Positions 20,903 through 32,545 of a stretch of DNA of 64,000 bases are shown here, in pieces (the stretch's first letter is position 1; each line of letters begins with the position of its first letter). This DNA comes from Lunularia cruciata (Eukaryota > Streptophyta > Marchantiopsida > Lunulariales > Lunulariaceae), in the NCBI GenBank assembly GCA_948567375.1, contig OX419758.1, positions 36,161,473-36,225,472 on the forward strand, written 5' to 3'. The notes below the pieces were generated by a model. That model saw only the letters and a program-made list of their open reading frames with translations. It searched no databases and had not been told where the DNA came from. Made by a program: the position numbers and the translations under genes.

Positions 20903-21831
20903 GTTCCCAAGTTAAGTCTAAACATTTAAAGATGCATTTTGTTGCTCTCATATCCCTCATGCATGAGATCTCAACTTTGCAAAATTAACCTCCTCACAAT
21001 GTCACTAAATTCTCTCAATTGGTATGTCACAATCCTTTGAAATTGTGTACACTTGATCACAACCCCAATTTATTCTTCCTTGCAAAATTCCAAATCTTTC
21101 AATTGAGTCATGTGTCATAGGCACCTTTCTATTCAGCACACATATTTTAGATTTGGTCCAAAAACCACACCCTCACTTTCAAGACTCATAACTCCCTAAG
21201 CAAGAATGATCTCTCTTTAATTCTTAGGCCAATTGGTAGAAAATAATGCACTTAATTCTTTTAGGAAAGTTTTAGAATAATCAACTAAATTGAAGAAATG
21301 GTGGACTTTTGAATTCATCTTTAAAGTGAGGGTGTGGTTTTTTGGAAATGCAATTTTCTCCCAAAATTATATTCAGAAATTTCCCGAGAGCATGGGAGAA
21401 AATTGCATTCAGAAATTGCATTCTTGAAGAAATGGTAGACTGAAATTTCCCAAGAGCATGCAATTTTAGAAGCAATTTACTCTATCAACTTCAAAAATTC
21501 TAGCTCAATGTATGTACTAGCTCTCACAATAATTTAAAGTTTGCTAGCTAAAGACTAACCCAAGCTATCATGTTCAGAAATTTCAAGTCTAGATCTTAAA
21601 CTTGAGATTTTGCCCAAAATCACTTTAATTTTTAAAATTTGCAATCCACCTCATACAATTTCTCCAAATCCTCTCATGTGTACAAAATGTACAATATCAC
21701 CTCAAACATATCATAATGAACTATACGGTATACAAATAGGTCTTGGTTCTCTAACATAAGTTCATCTCTCTACTTCCTAATGTTCTCTCCAAGTGAGCTC
21801 TCATAGCCTTCTAATATAGAATTGTACATGG

Positions 21832-24804
21832 TGTCACGGGGATTTTTTGGTCTTGAGAGTGCACCGGGCACATGGCTGCTCATGCTCAGTTTGTTCGTAT
21901 TGTCAATGCCTCAATGTTTCTTGTAGTCTGACACTCTCTCTATTCTTGGATTGTTTGAAAACCCCTCTTTGCTAGAGCATGTTGTTTTTAATTGCTCCTG
22001 AGGTTGGTTCTCCTTGAAGGTTTTGTGATTATCCTTGACCTTAAAAGAACTGGTCATGTTCTATAAGGTTTAGGTTTATGGGTTTCTACCCTTGTCTGTT
22101 TTATATTATAGTTTTTCTATTAAGCTCAACCTATGGTTCTGGATTTGGCGGTTCATTGAGGTGGATCAAGTGGTCTCTTAAGAGAATAACAACAAGTGGT
22201 CTATCCCAATTTGATTTTGGGCACCGAGATCATTGAACTGTGCCATTCACATAGACCGGACTAAGAGCTCCTAGAATGGAGTTTTCTGTCAATGCTAGCC
22301 ATAGATCAAAACTCACATTGGTTTCCAAGACTCATTGTTCATAGGAATATCAAACTATGGAGTTCACAAGTTTTGGACAAGCCAAATAGTTCTAGTCTAT
22401 ACAGCGCATGCACTAAGCTTTCCAACAAATCATCAACTCAGCCGGAGCATTTCACATATACTTTGTCTGACAACAGTCAAGGCAACTCACCCTCCAAACC
22501 TCTTTGTTCTCCTATGCCCCTATTCTGCAGATCATACTCACTCCATTCAATCAAGTCAGCCAACTTTGAATCTTTTATTTTCCCCTACTTTAGATGAGCT
22601 AAGCCACTTCAAAATTCTCCTCTTATCCTCTCAAAGGTTTATTCCTCTGTGCAGTTTCATGTCCTGTGTTTATTCTTTCTGCCACTTTGTTTTCTTACCA
22701 GACCTTCAATGTGTCCTTCAAGAAATCTCTTCTTCCTTGCCAAGACTTCCAAGACTTGCACAGTCTTCTCCTATCCTTCTAAACATCCTCTTCTTGTAGC
22801 CGCCTTGCTCAAGTCTCCACCTTCAATTGTCCTTCCTACTCTAGGTTCTGTACAAACCCTACACACTCAATTTCTCTCTCCTTTGTCCAAACTTCCCAAC
22901 TCTTTCACATCCACACTAATCCTTCAAGAAAAATTTCTTTCTGCCTTACCTCTCTCTCTCCCTCTCTTCCCTATCTAGCTCCACTCATTGCCTATTCAGC
23001 TACTCTTAACATTCAAGAAAAATCCTTCTCTGCCATATTTCTCTCTCTTACATTTGAGCAGAACTCTTCCCTATCCAGCTCATGTCACTGCCTATTCAAC
23101 CACTCTTCCCATTTGAGAAAATTCCTTCTCTTACAAATTTCTCTCTCTTACATTCAAGCAGAACTCCTCCTTATCCAGCTCCTATCACTGCCAACACTCG
23201 CTCCAGCAAACTCGCATTCAAAAATGCTTCCCTGTCAACACTTTAGCAAACCCTACATCCTTCAGCCATTCAAGAAAATCCCTCACACTTTGATGTCTTC
23301 ATCTTCGAGAGAATTTATGCCTTGTCCATTCTTCAGCAAGCCCTACATCTTGCAAAAATTCTTCTGTATCTACACTCTTCACAAACAATACTCCCACAAC
23401 AACCCTCTACAATTGAAATTGTTTCCTTTGTCCAGTCTCTCCTTCGTGAGAATTCTCCACTACCACACTCTCAACAGCAAACCCTCTATATTCAAACATT
23501 CTTCCTTGTCCAACCTTCTTCTTTGTGAGGATTCTCTCTTGTCCACTCACTTAACAGCAAATCCTCTTTATTCAGAATTGTTTCCTTTGTCCAATCTCTC
23601 CTTTGTGAGAATTCTCCACTGCCACACTCTCAACAGCAGACCCTCTACATTTGAAATTGTTTCCTTTGTCCAATCTCTCCTTAGTGAGAATTCTCCACCG
23701 CCACACTCTCAATAGCAAACTTCTACATTCAAAAATTATTCCTTGTCTAGCCTTCTCCTTTGTGAGGATTCTCTCCTGTCCATTGGTCCTATTTTTCCTC
23801 CCCAAAAGCCTCTCACATTCCTGCAAAAAATGTCTTCTTGCCCCTCTCAAACCCTTCATAGTCTTGCAAAAATTTGCCTTCCTGCAACCTCACCAAACCA
23901 CTTCACATTCTTGTGAAAATTTCCTTCCTACAGCCACTTACAAACCCTTCATTCTTTCTTGTGAAAATTTTTGTCTTGTAGGCACTCACAAACCCTTCAT
24001 TCTTCCTGCAAAAATTGCCTTCTTGCAGCCACTCACAAACCCTTCATTCTTTGTGCAGAAATTGCCTTCTTGCAACCACTTTCCAGACCCTTCATTCTTC
24101 CTCCAAAAATTGCCTTCTTGCAGCCACTCACAAACCTTTCATTCTTCCTACGGAAATTGCCTTCTTGTAGCCACTTTCCAAACCCTTCATTCTTCTTACA
24201 AAATTTCCTTCCTACAACCACTTTCCAAACCCTCTCTTTCTTCCTCTGATACAGTCCTAGGCTTTGATAGATTTCTCTCCTCCTCTCCTATTCCCTTTTC
24301 TCTTCAAATGCCCTTCTTCTCCTATCCTGTCCTACAATAAGCTCCCTTTTTCTCAAAAAAAAAACTCCCTACCCTTCTCTCTAACTTTCTTTCCCTCTTG
24401 TCTCCTATTCCTTTCAAACTATTTTGCTTTGCTTCTAAATGAAAAATACTCCTAAGGCCCTAGCAACATAAACAAAAATCTTGAGCTTGTGTAACATAAA
24501 TTTAAGCTCCAAGATGGTGTAACACAAAGAAACTCCTGAGCTTATGCATCATTTTCCAAGCTCTTGAAACATAAAAGAACTTTTGAGGTTTACCCAAATC
24601 TCAAAACTTCCCCAAGCGTATGGCAACACAAACTATTTCTGGGCTTTACAATAATATAGTAAATATCTCCCACAACAAGGTAGCATAAACCAACTTCCAA
24701 GACATATTGACATAAAATCTGAGATCATTACAACACAAAGAAGAGAAAAAAAATTTGTCACACCAAAGCATCAAGGGCATGCGTGGGCTATTTTCCCAAC
24801 AACA
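21832..24804. mobile_element. E2: non-coding TG...CA element, probable solo LTR
   Basis: It starts TGTCACGGGG and ends CCCAACAACA, inside the A3 leader. The A3 sequence rejoins exactly if the element and one tetranucleotide are removed (ATGG at 21828-21831, ACGG at 24805-24808). The ends match E1; the middle is diverged. No mobile-element enzyme is encoded. The frame of 229 codons at 23651-24340 is a translation of tandem repeats. Confidence 0.6.
23410..24245. repeat. Tandem repeats in E2
   Basis: Two arrays lie side by side. At 23410-23770 a longer unit repeats around TTGTCCAATCTCTCCTT and GAGAATTCTCCAC. At 23960-24245 a unit of about 47 bp repeats about five times around AAATTGCCTTCTTGCAGCC and ACAAACCCTTCATTCTTCC. 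Both are C/T-rich on the plus strand. Confidence 0.7.
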
Positions 24805-24836
24805 ACGGAACATTATCTTGCCTTCTATAGAGATCT

Positions 24837-24850
24837 GCACAACGGAACCA
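24837..24850 (-). other. A3 primer binding site remnant
   Basis: The minus strand reads TGGTTCCGTTGTGC, 4 bp after the LTR, the damaged counterpart of the A1 site. Confidence 0.6.
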
Positions 24851-24854
24851 AAAA

Positions 24855-25522
24855 TGTGAGCCAACCTATCTCTTATTTAGGATGAGTCTTTGATGGCTAT
24901 TATGGTAGCACATCATGGACTAAGAAGGCAAGGAACCCAACTCCATCAAACTTCTCCAAGGCTAACACTCCAAGACTTAAGACATTACTCACCAAAGAAC
25001 TCAATGAGAGAGAGATAGTTGCAAATGAAAGGATAGTTTATATACTTGTGAAGTAATTATGCACCAAAGTTATTTATTACTAGATATCTCAAGTTACTAG
25101 GCTAAAAGTCAAATAAAGTCAAAAAGATAAAGGAATATCTATACTCATAGGAATATTCTCCTAAGCATGTGATCTTATCTTGACCCAACCATTAAGTCAA
25201 GGATTCCCTCTCATAGGCTTTGCTTGGACTAAAGAATAATCCATAAAAAAAAGGCTTGTGGGTCAAAGAGTTCTCAACTCTTTACTCAAAGCCAAACACC
25301 TAGGAATAATACCAAGTCAATACACTAGAACCCAAAATAGTGATGCTCATCTTTTTGACTTCCTCTTAAATAAGATCCTCTCTATCTTAGCTATGACTAA
25401 CTTAAGCTAATCATGACTAATATAGAACTATCCTTTATCTTTATATAATTAATATCTCTCAAGTACTTATAATACCAAACTAAATATTACAATAGCACAT
25501 ACATGCACAAATGGGTATTACA
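24855..25522 (-). repeat. A3 5' LTR (668 bp)
   Basis: The minus strand starts TGTAATACCC at 25522 and ends GGCTCACA at 24855. It aligns with the A1 LTR throughout, with many substitutions and small indels. Confidence 0.85.
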
Positions 25523-26439
25523 AAACTGATAGTCCATGGCCAACCAAGGTAACTGGAGATCTTGATCTCCCAAGTAGCCTTTCTGCAAACCATAGTTCTG
25601 CAATCCTCTCTTCACTCTCTAAACCACTCTCTTTGCTAAGCCATTTGCCTTAGGGTGATCTTGGGAAATAGTACAATGATCAATCAAAGCCTTTTCACAC
25701 AAGACTTGAAACTCCCCAAGAACTACATACCTTGATTACTCAAAACCTCACTTGGTGCACCAAAATAATCGAGAACCCAATCCAAGAACAAGTAAGCCAT
25801 CCCTTCACTAGACTTGTTAGGAAGTGCCATCAACTCAACACACTCGGAGAAGTGCTTCACCATCACTAAAACATATCAATGATGTCTCACAATCAATGGT
25901 AAAGGTCCAACAAAGTCCAAACTCCAATGGTAACCCAATCCCATGATAGGTAATGGATGCAATTGTGGCATAAGAGCATTGAATCATGCTCTAACTTAGT
26001 CACAAACCACACATTTGGTAACAAATTGCTATACATTGGTCTGCATACCTCACTACCAATATGACTCTAGAGTAAGCTATATGTATACTTTACTCCAAAA
26101 TGTCCTAGCTCCTCATGAGCATGATGGACAAACTTTAGTCTTTGAGATAGAAGTGGTACTACTTGCACTCTACCAACCTCCCATACACGCAAAAGGTCTC
26201 TACACTCTAATCTGAACTATCTAGCTTGCTGAAGAACACGATCTCTCTCCTTGGCCCCAATTGTGCCACCCACAACACCAATGCAAAGATAGTCCATCAC
26301 TAAGACATCATCATGATTGTCTCGTTGAATTGTACCACTATCTCCACTCTCTAAATCTATGGCCACAATAACTCCTCTTGTATACGTTAAGAGAGATACC
26401 ACTAAAGCCCCAAAAAAATAAAGAGAAGAGTAGATGCAT
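25523..26439 (-). pseudogene. D2 integrase fragment
   Basis: It is homologous to D1 positions 1823-2280 and beyond, in the same orientation, so it is part of the integrase of a second D-family element. A3 is inserted at its left edge and F1 at its right edge. Recognisable stretches include the sequence around CCATGGCCAACCAAGG at 25535. Only fragments of frame remain. A roughly 370-bp part (25870-26240) has no counterpart in D1 at this place and probably shows integrase sequence deleted from D1. Confidence 0.65.
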
Positions 26440-28279
26440 TGTGACAACTCGGCAAATATCACTTTTGCGGTAATTAGGTAAGTAAAGTTTGTTCCCGTAG
26501 AGATACGAGTCAGAAATGTCCAAATACAAAGTCAAACATTAACAATGTAGTTCTTCTTGGTTGCATCTTTAATCTCTTAGGTAGAAACCACACCTAGAAG
26601 AGAGTAACAAACACTAACTCGCAGTCTTGTCACAAATTAACACTCCTTAATCACAACACCAACAAATCTTTCCAAACAATCTTGATTGTGATGATTAAGG
26701 CTCTCCCAAAAACGGCACTTCACTGCAAAATGACTTCGTCTCAGAATTGTGTTCCACCCCTCTACTGAAGGCACAACTCCCTCAATCGAAATTGCTTCAC
26801 ATCAACCTCACAATACACTCACAAATGCAGAATACTACCAACACTACAATTCCTCTCAGATCTATCAAGGCATTGCTTTGATTGCACTTCACTCAGGATC
26901 AAACACACAGAATGAAGATCAAGGCTGTGGAATCCAATATCCAACAATATCCTCTGACTTGCACTTTGAATTTCTCCACACACTCACAAACACAATCACA
27001 AAGTTGATACTCGGAATCAAACTCAAGCGACAAGCACTGAACAACATGATATTGCAAATGTCAGTCTTAAATATTGAAGCAATCGATAGTTATCTTCCTA
27101 ATGTACCTCTTCCTAACAACTCTACAAACCTGCAAATCTCATATGACAATGCAACCTTTCATATCTGTCTCTCCAAATCTCAAATCGGTTTCTACTTTGA
27201 TCCAATGTCTACTTCATCTTCGGCTTTCAAACCCAAACCCGCAGTAACTTTACTTCCTACTACTCTGTCTTTGGGTTTCACAAATCCTAATTCCTCCCCC
27301 AAACTAACATTTCTCCTTCCTGATATGAAATTCCTATCATAGTTTAGCCTTCTAAATCTCTATCTCCCGACCCACTCTTCTCTAAAGTGTCAAATGTCAA
27401 ATCCAAAGACACCTACACTTCTATATCTCTTACCTTGGGTTTAACTACTATCAATTCCTTTACTAATTCTATTGTGTCATCATCAAGAATTGTAATTGAA
27501 ACCATGAATACACTATCTACACCTTCAATTTGTAACCCACTTTCCCCTAATCACTCATGTTACTAACCCAAAGACACTTACTATCTGATCTTGCACTTTG
27601 GGTTTATTCACTACTGCTACTTCTCATTCAATTCATGTTCCATTTTCAATTAAAACTGAAATTGAAGTCATGGGTATTCTAACTATCTTCTTTCCCTACT
27701 CTAACTTCCTTTGATCCCTCCCGCAAGATTCCCCAAGTCACCTTCATTGCACTCCGAGGTCAGACTACCTCGGATTTAGTCATTTTCATCTTGAGGCAAA
27801 GTCTTTAGACCCAAAGTCATCTAAACCCGAAGTAGGAAGTCACATTGACCCGAAGAACCTCAACCCAAAGTATATCTACTCTCAAAACTTCAAATGCTTG
27901 TAACTTCTTCTATAGACCTTTAAACTTTGCGATTTTGGTGGCAATGGAAAACTCTAGACAAGACGCTTGTAACGAGATATAGCACGGTTAATTTGGACTT
28001 ATGGTCACTGAGATATAGCCCCCGCAAGAATCCTAACCTGTAACCTTCATTCGGATGCGAAGAAACCTTCCTTCAGCGTCTGATCCGAGTTTTTCCCTCC
28101 TTTGACACGAAGTAAGCTTCTTTGGGTTTGATCTAGTCCGAATCTTTCTTCCTCTTATATGAAGTTGACTTCCTTGGGTCTGATCAAAACACAAGTTTCC
28201 ACTCATTTCTTCTCCATTTGGTTTCAGCAAGGCACTTCTTCTTCAAATCTCGTCCAAAATGAAAAATGTGGGTATCACA
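26440..28279 (-). mobile_element. F1: solo LTR of family F, short form (1840 bp)
   Basis: In plus-strand terms it begins TGTGACAACT and ends GGTATCACA, with the perfect 5-bp target duplication TGCAT at 26435-26439 and 28280-28284. The D2 sequence rejoins when it is removed. In minus orientation it starts TGTGATACCC, as F5 does. It keeps the first about 500 bp and the last about 1.2 kb of the long form, and lacks most of the coding region. The plus-strand frame of 197 codons at 26749-27342 is antisense to the LTR orientation and not counted as a gene. Confidence 0.75.
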
Positions 28280-28393
28280 TGCATGCCAAATTGGCACCAT
28301 ATCCTAATCTATCTCACCATGCCAACATTGTTGTGTTGTGGTTTGTTTATCCTTTGAAAAAGTAAGTTAGCATGGTTACCTCCACATTAGTGA
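28280..28393 (-). pseudogene. D2 fragment, right part
   Basis: It continues D2 after F1. Similarity to D1 2280-2335 is evident up to about 28330 (ATGCATGCCAA, CTCACCATGCCAA). The remaining bases to the H1 insertion site are not recognised. Confidence 0.5.
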
Positions 28394-28817
28394 TGTAAAA
28401 AACCAAGACCAAGCAAAGAAATAGGAGAATGGAAACTCACATTGGGACACTTGAATGAGGGAAAACTCCAAATGCCTAGCATGACTTTGGCTTTAGTATT
28501 TATTGGTAATATACAAGGCCTTTGAGAAGCTTCTCAATAAGCCTCCTTGAGCCGCTTTCTTAGAGTGCAAGCCAAGTTAACTAGGAAGCTTCTCAAGAAG
28601 CTTCCTTCTAGAAGCCGCCTACTTGGTGTGCAAGCTAAGCTAGTTAGAAGCTTCTAGAAGCTTCCTTCTAGAAGCTACCTGCTTGGAGCACAAGTTAACT
28701 AGTCGGGAAGCTTCCCAAGAAACTTCCTAGATGCTTTTGGAATATTCTAGGCTAATTTGGCTTATTATCTACTTTGTTAGCCTTACTAACTATGTCGCTA
28801 AACTCCATGCTGTTACA
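28394..28817 (-). repeat. H1 3' LTR (424 bp)
   Basis: The minus strand runs TGTAACAGCATGG to TTTTTTACA. It contains several GAAGCTTC modules, including an uninterrupted array at 28647-28664. Confidence 0.85.
28647..28664. promoter_or_regulatory. Heat-shock-element-like array in H1 3' LTR
   Basis: GAAGCTTCTAGAAGCTTC consists of four alternating GAA/TTC modules at 5-bp spacing, the consensus binding site of heat-shock factors. It is palindromic. A related array with a wider gap is at 28585-28604. Confidence 0.6.
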
Positions 28818-29290
28818 TATTACCCCATCGCTATTTGGTGACGTCCTTGTCGCCATTGAAGCTTCAAATTCTTGAATGGCCGTCTGTGCATTCTGGAGGT
28901 AAGAAAGGGATTCCCATGTAGCATCATGAAGGGGATACCCTTTCCAAAGGACTTTGTACTCCATATGTTGATGACATCCTCGTTGGATGTGGCAACGTGC
29001 AAGGATACGATCAACTTTGTACTCCTCATGATCATTGATAGAGATAGGAGGAGGAGGAGGTTGGACCCAAGAGGAGAAAGAAGAGGGGTTAGGGACAAAG
29101 GGTTTCAACTTGGAAACATGAAAGATAGGATGGATTTGCATATGACAAGGCAAGGCAAGTCGATAAGCAACAAGAGAGACAATTTGGGTGACATCAAAAG
29201 GTCCTATCCAATTAGGGGCAAGTTTATGAACTTGGGTATCAAGTGGGAGGAGTAGATTACTAGAGGTTAGCCTAAATTTATCACCAACTT
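28752..29290 (-). pseudogene. H1 integrase C-terminus with chromodomain
   Basis: The frame 28752-29153 (133 codons) is open. It starts with the end of the GPY module (HPIFHVSKLKPF) and then carries a chromodomain at about residues 44-98: EYKVDRIL, an EYKVLWKGY core, ATWES and the C-terminal helix. Chromodomains of these elements bind modified histone tails and direct integration into heterochromatin. The frame ends inside the 3' LTR. H2 lacks this domain. Confidence 0.85.
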
Positions 29291-29359
29291 CAAAGGTGAG
29301 ATCACGACGATGGTGGTCTGCATATTGTTTTTGACAATTTTGAGCAACAAGGAGGTAGA

Positions 29360-30190
29360 TTTGGCTTGTTAAAGAGATTCAGATATGGTGGTCAAGAAGG
29401 TTGAAGTATGAGGGACTTGAGATAGAGGAGGAGCAAGAAGAGAATTTGGGACAAGCGGATCTTGGCCAAAATTGAGAAAGAAAGGAGGGAATTTGGTGCT
29501 TGCTTATTTAGAATTGTTGTATGCAAACTCCACAACTGTAAGACATTCATCCCAATTGGTATGGTGAATGTTGATGCAGGCATGAAGCATATCTTCCAAG
29601 GTGCAATTTGCATGTTCAGTTTGTCAATTAGTTTGAGGATGATAGGCTATGAACAAAGCAAGCTTGTTGCCAAGTATCTTGAAGAGGGCTTGCCAAAACT
29701 TTCCAATGAAGCGAGGATCACGGTTGGAGATGAGTACACATGGTATCCCATGATGTTTGAATACATTATTGACTTAGAGTTGCGCCAAGGTTGGAGCATC
29801 CATAGTATCAATTGTTGGTGCCAAATGGATTTTCTTACTAAGCTTATCTACAAACACCACAATTGTTGTGTGACCTTGTTGTGTCTTGGGCAAGGAGGTG
29901 ATGAGATCTAAGCTCACATGTTCCCAACGACTAGTTGGAATAGGAAGTGGCTGAAGGAGTCCACTTAGCTTCTGGTTATTAGCCTTGTTGCGTTGACAAC
30001 TCTCACACGATTGGACAAACTCCCAAACATCTTGCATTATGTTGGGCCACCACCATTGGCATTGGAGGGTACCTAAGGTCTTATCCACCCGCATGTGACC
30101 AACTACTGGTAAATCCTGGGCTTCTTGAAGGCGCACAAGTCAGAGATCATCTTTGGCTAGAACATAGATCTGGTATGCATGGAATAGAAG
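29360..30190 (-). pseudogene. H1 integrase core (decayed)
   Basis: The minus strand shows the HHCC site (GHMRVDKTLG and CESCQRNK, 29980-30120), the first catalytic Asp in SLDLITSLP, and a downstream AYHPQT-like segment near 29650 with NFGQDPLVP near 29430. The frame 29774-30136 is open for 120 codons; the rest has stops. Confidence 0.8.
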
Positions 30191-30379
30191 GCCTTCCTTG
30201 AAGAAGAAGGTGTTGTACTCCTTGTCGCCTATTTTTAGATGACCATGTACCATTTAGAAGAAGGGATCTTGTTGTAGAGCTGACCAAAACTTGTTATGGA
30301 CCTTAGGATCAATTGATACCGTCATAATTTCCATTGTGATGAGAGGAAGAGACTTCAAATCAGGTCGTCATGATAGAGC

Positions 30380-31257
30380 ATCAGGGATGACATGGAACCA
30401 ACCTGGTTTGTACTCAAGTTTGATGTCAAAAAATTGGAGTTGCTCTTCCCATCAATGATGTTGACTCTTCATGTGTTCCAGTGTAGGGTTTGCAACAATG
30501 GCTTGTGATCAGTTTGCATGACCACTTTTTTCTCCAAGAGGTAATGCCTCCATACCTTGGTGGCATATAACATTGCAAGGTGTTCCTGATCTCATGCAGA
30601 GTAATTTCTTTCAGCTGTATTTAGTCGGCAAGACACAAAGGCAATGAGATGTAGCCCATATGGGAATTCTTGTTGCAACACAGCTCCAATTGCAGAGTTA
30701 GAAGCACCAAAATCAACCACACAAGGTAGTTGAGGATCATATGGTTGAAGAATGGAAGACACCATATGCTTCAACTTCTGGAATGCTTCTTCATGCTTGG
30801 TGGTCCACTAGAAAATTGAGTTCTTTCCCAAGAGGTCTATCAATGGTGCAGCCACATGAGCATAATAGTGGATGAACCGTCGGTAAAAATTGGCCAATCC
30901 ATTGAATGCCCGTACTTTTGTAGCATCCTTGGGGGTAGGCCAATCAGTAATGGCCTTGATATTCTCTTCTTCCATCTTGATCCTCTCTGATGAGATCTTA
31001 TGACCCAAGAAGGTAACCTCCTTCTGCCAAAAGGTACACTTTGACTTCTTGCAGTAAAATTTCCATTGTCGGAGTAGTCTTAGGACTTCTTGCACATGAT
31101 TCATGTGTTTTACCTCTGTCTTGCTATAAACTAAGATATCATCCAAGAACACCACTATAGACCAATCCAATAGTCCTTCCAACACCCAATGCATCTGATC
31201 AATGAAGATTGTTGGAGCATTAGTGAGTCTGAAAGGTAGAACTATCAAGTGTCCTTC
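30380..31257 (-). pseudogene. H1 RT C-terminal part and RNase H (decayed)
   Basis: RT resumes after the F fragment with LPFRLTNAPTIF and the intact catalytic FLDDILVYS near 31140, then FLGHKIS and RAFNGLANFYRRFI. RNase H follows with VVDFGASNSAIGAVLQQ near 30700, where the catalytic Asp of DAS is replaced by Gly, and CRLNTAERNYS. It is broken by stops between the two domains. Confidence 0.8.
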
Positions 31258-31557
31258 ATGTGTATGACCGCTGGTTTTTGAATGGTCCTTTCTTAAAATT
31301 CTTTGTTTTGAGGAAAAGTTGTTACATTGTCCTTGCCTTGGGTTGAGCACCCCCCAATAGGAAGACTTCTTACTTCGGGGTGTATGCTGACAGGGCAAGT
31401 TCAAGTACTTTGCCTTATGATCCGAAGCCATGTTACCTTAGGTTTCATCTTGAAGACTCTTTTCTTTGCCTTCTTCGGCCATACAGGCGCAATCCAACTT
31501 CTCTATACACTTCTTCTTCTCCATTTCAAAAAAAAAACAAAAAATGTGGGCACCATA
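31258..31557 (-). mobile_element. F-family LTR fragment inside H1 RT
   Basis: About 300 bp match the first 300 bp of the long F LTR as in F3 (53060-53360, same strand). The outer end (ATGTGGGCACCATA at 31544-31557) is the true F terminus; the inner end is truncated. The H1 RT segment between KKDGG and LTNAP is missing, so insertion went with a deletion. No target duplication is seen. Confidence 0.7.
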
Positions 31558-32545
31558 GTCCTCCATCCTTCTTTGGAAAAAATAGTACCAGTGCTCCCCA
31601 ATGAGAGGTACTATGTCATATGAAATCCTTCTCTTACAACTCTGTAAGTTTGCAACTCCTCTAACTCCTTTGGTGAGAGCTAATAGATTGGTCGACTCAC
31701 TGGAGTACTCCTTGGCAATAACTCAATCTTGAAGGGCATACCTTGATTGGAGGGTAATCCCTTTGGCAGATCAGCCAGAAACACATCCGCAAACTCTTGA
31801 ACTATCCAACCAACCATTGCTTGATGAGGCTCTTGGCCCTCCTTGGATTGTTCTTGTGCAATCGGCTTGATCCACACCATGAATATAGACTTATCTTCCT
31901 CCACAGCTTGCTCTATGGCTGCTTTACTAACAAACTTCCCTTCTAGGGACTCATCTTTCTTCCAAGCTTGCTCCATGGTTGGCTTCTTGGCAAACTTCCC
32001 ATCTTGGGACTCATCTCCCTTCCAGATTCATTCTATAGTTATCTTCTCAACAAACTTCTCATCATGAGACTGACTTTTCTTAGGTGTCTTACTCAAAGGT
32101 GCCAAGCAACCTAATTGGAAATTCCTACCTTGGTGTTGTACTTGAATTTGTTGTCGGGTCCAATCAAATTGAACCTTATGACGTTCAAGCCAAGGTAGAC
32201 CCAGAATGCTATCATAGTGTAGAGGTGCCACTACAAACCTCATACACTTCAAACACTTCTTCCCAATCTTGAAGGTAACAAGATGTGAGGTGCGGAATGC
32301 AGAGTCCTTTCTACCATCCACCATCATCAAACTACTTCCAAACATTGGCTTGATAGGAATACCCCATTCCTTTGCTACTTGCATAGACATGCAATTCTTT
32401 GAACTTCCAGAATTAACCAAAATCCTACAACCCTGATTTGATATTGTACCTTGCAAGTGAAGCAAACTTGCATAAGTCAAGCCTTCAATCCCAATATGTG
32501 ATGTCCAACTTGGTGACAATAAAAACAACCTCCATTTTGTCACAA
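31558..32545 (-). pseudogene. H1 protease and linker to RT
   Basis: The protease frame 32028-32543 has RILVNSGSSKNCMS, in which the active-site Asp of DSGSS has become Asn, and SILGLPWLERH near 32170. A charged linker (31680-31976) with ADVFLADLPKGLP leads to RT. The RT frame begins at RPIYRLSPKELEEL and reaches LFFPKKDGG at 31560 before the F fragment. The zinc knuckle CFYCHQVGH of Gag overlaps the upstream end at about 32530. Confidence 0.75.

Larger units (their letters stand above)
19167..25522 (-). mobile_element. A3: old family A copy, minus strand (5' part)
   Basis: In minus orientation this contains the 5' LTR (24855-25522), primer site, leader interrupted by E2 (21832-24804), the CCHC ORF remnant (20525-20902) and gag (19167-20207). 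Gag is then broken by D1 and continues at 347-1. Its 3' half and 3' LTR would be left of the window. It inserted into the integrase of D2, whose sequence starts at 25523. Numerous stops and indels show it is much older than A1 and A2. Confidence 0.85.

Noticed and set aside
23960-24245. Regularly spaced repeats resembling a CRISPR array
   Set aside because: Units are directly tandem, imperfect and without unique spacers, in a eukaryotic repeat.
23113-24340. Frames of 200 and 229 codons in E2
   Set aside because: They follow tandem repeats and have no counterpart in E1.
26749-27342. A 197-codon plus-strand frame recurring in F1, F3 (42061-42318) and F6 (57968-58243)
   Set aside because: It is antisense to the LTR orientation and covers its R/U5 part, is broken in most copies and has no recognisable domain. 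Its recurrence follows from repeat homology.
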